A stretch of DNA of 8,293 nucleotides, from assembly GCA_043738385.1 (NCBI GenBank), contig JAYUGL010000326.1, forward strand, positions 1-8,293, written 5' to 3'. The DNA is from JANYCD01 sp043738385. GTDB taxonomy: Bacteria > Pseudomonadota > Gammaproteobacteria > Burkholderiales > Rhodocyclaceae. A program made the position numbers and the translations under genes. Position 1 is the stretch's first letter; each line of letters begins with the position of its first letter. Positions 5,007 through 8,293 of the stretch are shown in pieces. The notes under the pieces are model-generated. The model was given only the letters and a program-made list of their open reading frames with translations, was not told the origin of the DNA and made no database searches.

Positions 5007-5773
5007 CCAAGGCGGGGAAACAAGTCCTTCACATTTTTTTCCACTGCCACAGCAATCTCGGCCGGCGGCAGATTTCTCAGTCCGGCAAACACTTCCAATA
5101 TCTTCCCCATCTCGGCCGGCTCATTGCGCGATCCCGCAAGCCAGGCCGGTGGAATATCCGGTGCATCGGTTTCCAGCACAATGGCTTCGAGCGGCAGTTC
5201 GGCCGCCAGTGCGCGTATGCGACGCGCCCTCGGGTAAGTCATCGCACCGCCAAAGCCGAGCTTGAAGCCAAGCTTGATGAATTCCTCCGCCTGTTGCCGG
5301 CTGCCATTGAAGGCATGCGCAATCCCGCTACTTACGCGAATACGACGCAGTTGCTTGAGTACGGGATCAACGGCGCGACGTACATGCAATAAAACCGGCA
5401 AGCCGAATTCGCGCGCCATTTTGAGCTGCTCGACGAAAAAGAATTCCTGGCGCGCGTCATCACGATCTTCGACGAATCGATCCAGCCCTATCTCACCAAC
5501 GGCCACTGGCTGCTCGCGGACCAGTGTTTCGCGCAAGGCAGCGAGGTCATCCTCATGGGCTCGATCCACAACCATCGGATGAATGCCATAAGCTGGATAA
5601 CAACCGGAATAGGAGTAGTCGCGACACAGGCTGGCGACAGCGCCAAAGTTGGCCCGCTCCACCGACGGGACGATAATGCGGGTGACGCCTGCCAACCTTG
5701 CCCGCGCGACAACCTGATCGCGATCGGCATCGAACTCCGCCGCATCAAGATGGCAATGGGTGTCGGTCAACAC
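5003..5773 (-). CDS. TatD-family metal-dependent hydrolase (putative deoxyribonuclease)
   Basis: Member of the TatD family in the amidohydrolase superfamily, cytosolic, with DNase or 3'-5' exonuclease activity in characterised relatives. With the GTG start at 5773 it has 256 residues, the family norm. Motifs in this numbering: HxH metal ligands in DTHCHLD (His6, His8), the bridging Glu in VGEIGLD (Glu94), LLHVRR (His130), IAHAFNG (His153) and LETDAP (Asp203). An in-frame ATG 69 bp upstream would add a basic tail lying inside iscX and is not favoured. The GTG is one base after the iscX stop (with TTG next to it as an alternative), so the gene is probably translationally coupled to the isc operon. 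Which TatD subgroup it belongs to cannot be told by eye. Confidence 0.93.
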   Translation of the reverse strand: MLTDTHCHLDAAEFDADRDQVVARARLAGVTRIIVPSVERANFGAVASLCRDYSYSGCYPAYGIHPMVVDRAHEDDLAALRETLVREQPVAVGEIGLDRFVEDRDDARQEFFFVEQLKMAREFGLPVLLHVRRAVDPVLKQLRRIRVSSGIAHAFNGSRQQAEEFIKLGFKLGFGGAMTYPRARRIRALAAELPLEAIVLETDAPDIPPAWLAGSRNEPAEMGKILEVFAGLRNLPPAEIAVAVEKNVKDLFPRLG

Positions 5774-5774
5774 C

Positions 5775-5969
5775 CTATGCAAGTTCCTCGATCCAGGCCA
5801 TCTGGATCGCTTCGAGGATTTTCTCACCGCAGTGTTTTTCACTTTCCTCGAAATCCGGCAGGGCGACGACCCAACGCATCAGGTCCACAAAATTAATCTT
5901 TGTCGGATCCACCTCGGGATGGGTTTCCGCCAGTTCAATGGCGATATCCAGCGTATCGGTCCACTTCAT
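5775..5969 (-). CDS. iscX: Iron-sulfur assembly accessory protein IscX
   Basis: Small acidic protein, 64 residues, full length for the family. The opening MKWTDTLDIAIELAE, the central LMRWV and the ending KILEAIQMAWIEEL match the IscX pattern. Known members bind IscS and iron and modulate cluster assembly. Its ATG overlaps the fdx stop as ATGA (5969-5966), and its own stop is followed after one base by the TatD start. Its place after fdx is the standard isc order. Confidence 0.96.
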   Translation of the reverse strand: MKWTDTLDIAIELAETHPEVDPTKINFVDLMRWVVALPDFEESEKHCGEKILEAIQMAWIEELA

Positions 5970-6307
5970 TTTTTGCCTTCCTTGGCCATGTTGATGGTGT
6001 ACTTGGGAATTTCGATCACCAGCGGTGTATCACGAACAACTGCCTGACATGACAAGCGTGACAAGGGTTCCAGACCCCACGCCTTGTCGAGCATATCGTC
6101 CTCAAGCTCCTCTGCCTCATTGAGCGAGCCGTAGCCTTCCCGCACCACGACGTGGCAAGTGGTGCATGCGCACGACTTCTCGCAGGCATGCTCGATTTCG
6201 ATCCCGTTCGAAAGCAGCACATCGCAGATCGACTGGCCAGGCGCCGCATTAATGACCGCCCCGTCAGGACACAGCTCCTGGTGCGGTAAAACGATAATCT
6301 GGGTCAC
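5966..6307 (-). CDS. fdx: ISC-type [2Fe-2S] ferredoxin
   Basis: Adrenodoxin-type ferredoxin that supplies electrons for cluster assembly on IscU. At 113 residues it is normal length. Cluster ligands are Cys42, Cys48, Cys51 (HACEKSCACTTCH) and Cys87 (RLSCQA); the extra Cys46 is also conserved in ISC ferredoxins. The C-terminal IPKYTINMA tail matches the family. Translation starts at GTG, overlapping the hscA stop in GTGA (6307-6304). A GAGGAG ribosome site (6321-6316) lies inside the hscA end, 8 bases before the start. Close agreement with E. coli Fdx throughout. Confidence 0.97.
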   Translation of the reverse strand: MTQIIVLPHQELCPDGAVINAAPGQSICDVLLSNGIEIEHACEKSCACTTCHVVVREGYGSLNEAEELEDDMLDKAWGLEPLSRLSCQAVVRDTPLVIEIPKYTINMAKEGKK

Positions 6308-8172
6308 GCGTCGAACTCCTCGATGTTTCTTCCGGAAAGCGCCTGTTTGACGCTGTCGTTCATGCGTCGCGCCGCGAATTCGGCGGTGCCGCGGCTGAGT
6401 TCATCCATCGCAACGTCAATGGCGCGACGATCTTCCCCTGTCACGACTGACTTCAGTTTTTCGATGCAGATTTCGATATCAGCACGCTCCTGTGCAGAAA
6501 GCAGACGCGCATCCTGATCAAGCGCTGACTGGGTGGCCTGGATCAATCGCTCGCCATCCACCTGTAGCTCGCGCAAAGCGCGGCGTTGGACATCGTCTGA
6601 CGCGTAATCAATGCTGTCTTTCAGCATCGCGGCAATTTCATCGTCGGTGAGTCCATACGATGGTTTGACTTCAATGCGCGCCTCGCGACCGGTTGTCTGC
6701 TCTTGAGCGGTCACCGACAACAGGCCGTCCGCATCGACCTGAAAGCTCACCCGAATGCGCGCCGCACCAGCCACCATGGGCGGAATGCCACGCAGCTCAA
6801 ATCTTGCGAGAGAACGACAATCGGATACCAGTTCGCGTTCGCCCTGTACCACCTGGATCGCCATCGCGGTCTGGCCATCCTTGTAGGTCGTGAACTCCTG
6901 GGCGCGCGCGATGGGCAATGTGGAGTTGCGCGGTATGACCTTCTCGACCAAACCACCCATGGTTTCGATGCCCAGACTCAGCGGAATCACGTCGAGCAGC
7001 AACCAGTCGTCATCCGCGGCACGATTGCCTGCCAGCAGATTTGCCTGTGTGGCCGCGCCCAGGGCGACCACCTTGTCCGGATCGAGGTTGTTCAGGGGCT
7101 CCTGCTTGAATAACTGTCCGACGGCGTGCTGAATCTGGGGCATGCGGGTCGCACCGCCCACCATGACGACACCTTTGATATCGTCGACGCTTAATCCGGC
7201 ATCGCGTAATGCTTTTTTGGTCGGCCCCAATGTCTTCTGCACCAGGGTGCGGGTGATGTCAGCAAATAGCTCGGTCGTCAGCCTCAGGTCGACATATTCG
7301 CCGCTGCCGAGCTTTACCGTGATCGGTGCTTCGCCATGAGCGGTCAAGTGCTCCTTGGCTTCGCGCGCGCGCGTCAGCAACACCCGCGCGTCCTTGTGCG
7401 ACAGCGGTGCAAGTTTGGCTTCCTCGATGATCCAGCAAAATACGCGCTGGTCGAAGTCGTCGCCGCCCAGCGCTGAATCACCGCCTGTTGCCAGCACTTC
7501 GAACACGCCTTTGGTGAGTTTGAGTATCGAGATATCAAAGGTGCCACCGCCCAGATCGAACACCGCATAGATGCCTTCAATCCCGTTATCGAGCCCGTAG
7601 GCGACGGCGGCGGCGGTAGGTTCATTTAGCAGGCGCAGCACGTTGAGACCAGCCAGGCGCGCGGCATCCTTGGTGGCTTGCCGCTGCGCATCGTCGAAAT
7701 AGGCCGGGACCGTAATCACTGCGCCAGCCAGCGGGCCACCCAGCGACCGCTCCGCCTGCGCGCGCAATTTGCGCAGGATGTCTGCGGATATCTCGACTGG
7801 GCTCTTGATCCCCTGCACGGTGCGGAGCTTGACCATGCCCTCGGCATCGACAAAATCGTAGGGCATGGATTCAACATGGGTGATGTCCTTGCGGCTGCGG
7901 CCCATGAAACGCTTGACCGAAACGATGGTGTTCTTCGGATCGTCGCCCTGTCCTGCCTGGGCATCGTAGCCGACGCTGATCGCGCCATCCGGGCGATAGC
8001 GCACCACGGAAGGCAGCAGTCCATGGCCGTGGTCGTCATTGAGTACCACAGACATGCCACTGCGCACGGTGGCCACCAGCGAATTGGTGGTTCCAAGGTC
8101 GATGCCGACCGCGAGACGGTGTTCGTGCGGGGCCGAGGATCCACCCGGTTCTGCGATTTGTAACAGCGCCAT
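6304..8172 (-). CDS. hscA: Fe-S cluster assembly chaperone HscA (Hsp70 family)
   Basis: Specialised Hsp70 that, with HscB and ATP, releases the [2Fe-2S] cluster from IscU to acceptor proteins. At 622 residues it is full length. ATPase domain: DLGTTNS (25-31), VITVPAYFDD (152-161), NEPTAAAVAYG (183-193), DLGGGTFD (206-213) and VVMVGGATRMP (335-345). The interdomain linker with LLLDVIPLSLGIET (391-404) leads to the substrate-binding domain and helical lid. The short N-terminal lead MALLQIAEPG before the first strand is typical of HscA and not of DnaK. It lies 41 bp after hscB and overlaps fdx by 4 bp. The ATG at 8172 has only a weak upstream purine stretch, so a hairpin or coupling from hscB may matter. 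Confidence 0.97.
   Translation of the reverse strand: MALLQIAEPGGSSAPHEHRLAVGIDLGTTNSLVATVRSGMSVVLNDDHGHGLLPSVVRYRPDGAISVGYDAQAGQGDDPKNTIVSVKRFMGRSRKDITHVESMPYDFVDAEGMVKLRTVQGIKSPVEISADILRKLRAQAERSLGGPLAGAVITVPAYFDDAQRQATKDAARLAGLNVLRLLNEPTAAAVAYGLDNGIEGIYAVFDLGGGTFDISILKLTKGVFEVLATGGDSALGGDDFDQRVFCWIIEEAKLAPLSHKDARVLLTRAREAKEHLTAHGEAPITVKLGSGEYVDLRLTTELFADITRTLVQKTLGPTKKALRDAGLSVDDIKGVVMVGGATRMPQIQHAVGQLFKQEPLNNLDPDKVVALGAATQANLLAGNRAADDDWLLLDVIPLSLGIETMGGLVEKVIPRNSTLPIARAQEFTTYKDGQTAMAIQVVQGERELVSDCRSLARFELRGIPPMVAGAARIRVSFQVDADGLLSVTAQEQTTGREARIEVKPSYGLTDDEIAAMLKDSIDYASDDVQRRALRELQVDGERLIQATQSALDQDARLLSAQERADIEICIEKLKSVVTGEDRRAIDVAMDELSRGTAEFAARRMNDSVKQALSGRNIEEFDA
6316..6321 (-). promoter_or_regulatory. 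fdx ribosome binding site inside hscA
   Basis: GAGGAG on the minus strand lies 8 bases before the fdx GTG start and inside the last hscA codons. It supports the GTG choice despite the rare start codon. Confidence 0.6.
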
Positions 8173-8184
8173 TTTATTGAATCC

Positions 8185-8207
8185 ACCGCGCCCCGCAGGG
8201 CAACGGT
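8185..8207 (-). other. Intercistronic hairpin between hscB and hscA
   Basis: A nested inverted repeat: ACCG paired with CGGT outside, and GCCC paired with GGGC around a 4-base loop, with a small internal loop. It lies in the 41-bp gap between hscB and hscA and has no T run, so it is not a standard terminator. It could stabilise processed mRNA or tune the hscB:hscA ratio. Confidence 0.4.
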
Positions 8208-8213
8208 CAGTGG

Positions 8214-8293
8214 TTATGCCTCTATGGCTTCGAGCGCGTCGTGAATTTCCTGCAACAGCTTTTCCTGAAACATCAGCCGGCGAACCAGCCCGG
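8214..8293 (-). CDS. hscB: Co-chaperone HscB, C-terminal fragment (cut by window edge)
   Basis: Only the last 25 codons are visible, ending in TAA (8216-8214). The residues include VRRLMFQEKL and end in LEAIEA, matching the C-terminal three-helix IscU-binding domain of HscB in character. Position directly upstream of hscA supports the call. HscB is the J-domain partner that brings IscU to HscA; its J domain lies outside the window. Confidence 0.85.
   Translation of the reverse strand, partial: GLVRRLMFQEKLLQEIHDALEAIEA

Noticed and set aside
5774..5842. Longer TatD-family start at ATG 5842
   Set aside because: It would add 23 basic residues encoded entirely inside iscX. The GTG at 5773 gives the standard VLTDTHCHLD start and family length.
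7678..8163. 161-residue plus-strand ORF
   Set aside because: It is antisense to the ATPase domain of hscA and has no independent support.
1..8293. CRISPR array or insertion sequence
   Set aside because: No regularly spaced repeats, transposase motifs or terminal inverted repeats were seen. The only repeats found are the retron a1/a2 pair and the short tandem in the RT gene.

Overview
The window looks like a chromosomal segment of a betaproteobacterium. The evidence is a GC-rich backbone, a lysC gene followed directly by tRNA-Ser, an ISC iron-sulfur cluster operon in the usual order hscB-hscA-fdx-iscX, and a divergently placed queD. The Betaproteobacteria assignment is inferred from protein character and gene order; no search was run. 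Into this backbone, at the left end, a visibly AT-richer accessory segment has been inserted: only 18 of the 60 bases at 301-360 are G or C, against 43 of 60 at 2701-2760.

Layout. Positions 80-1571 hold a retron on the minus strand. It consists of a non-coding msr-msd RNA gene (1434-1571) bounded by an 11-bp perfect inverted repeat (a1/a2), followed by a reverse transcriptase gene (80-1414). The RT has NAxxH, YADD and VTG motifs and resembles the E. coli retron Ec67 (Retron-Eco2) enzyme, in which RT and a TOPRIM nuclease domain are fused. Here the TOPRIM domain starts, with an EGKTD motif, but is cut off about 50 residues in, so the predicted effector half is missing. The retron lies just beyond the terminator of tRNA-Ser(GCU) (1781-1873), a typical accessory-gene insertion site. 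Next come lysC (1919-3160, minus), a small HTH regulator (3360-3656, plus), a radical SAM protein (3661-4506, minus), queD (4557-5006, plus) and the minus-strand isc block: hscB (3' end only), hscA, fdx, iscX and a TatD-family hydrolase (5003-8293).

How the genes work together. The retron RNA and RT should make a branched RNA-DNA hybrid (msDNA), which in Ec67-type retrons restrains or arms the fused TOPRIM effector in phage defence; with the effector truncated this copy may be a defence remnant or an msDNA producer only. HscA/HscB deliver the IscU-bound cluster, Fdx supplies electrons and IscX tunes IscS. hscA, fdx and iscX overlap by 4 bp each, and the TatD gene starts one base after iscX, so all four are probably translated from one message. 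lysC has no convincing ribosome binding site of its own but is overlapped by a 19-codon ORF with a near-perfect Shine-Dalgarno sequence, suggesting translational coupling. queD makes the carboxy-tetrahydropterin intermediate of queuosine/7-deazaguanine synthesis; the divergent radical SAM protein has no assigned role.
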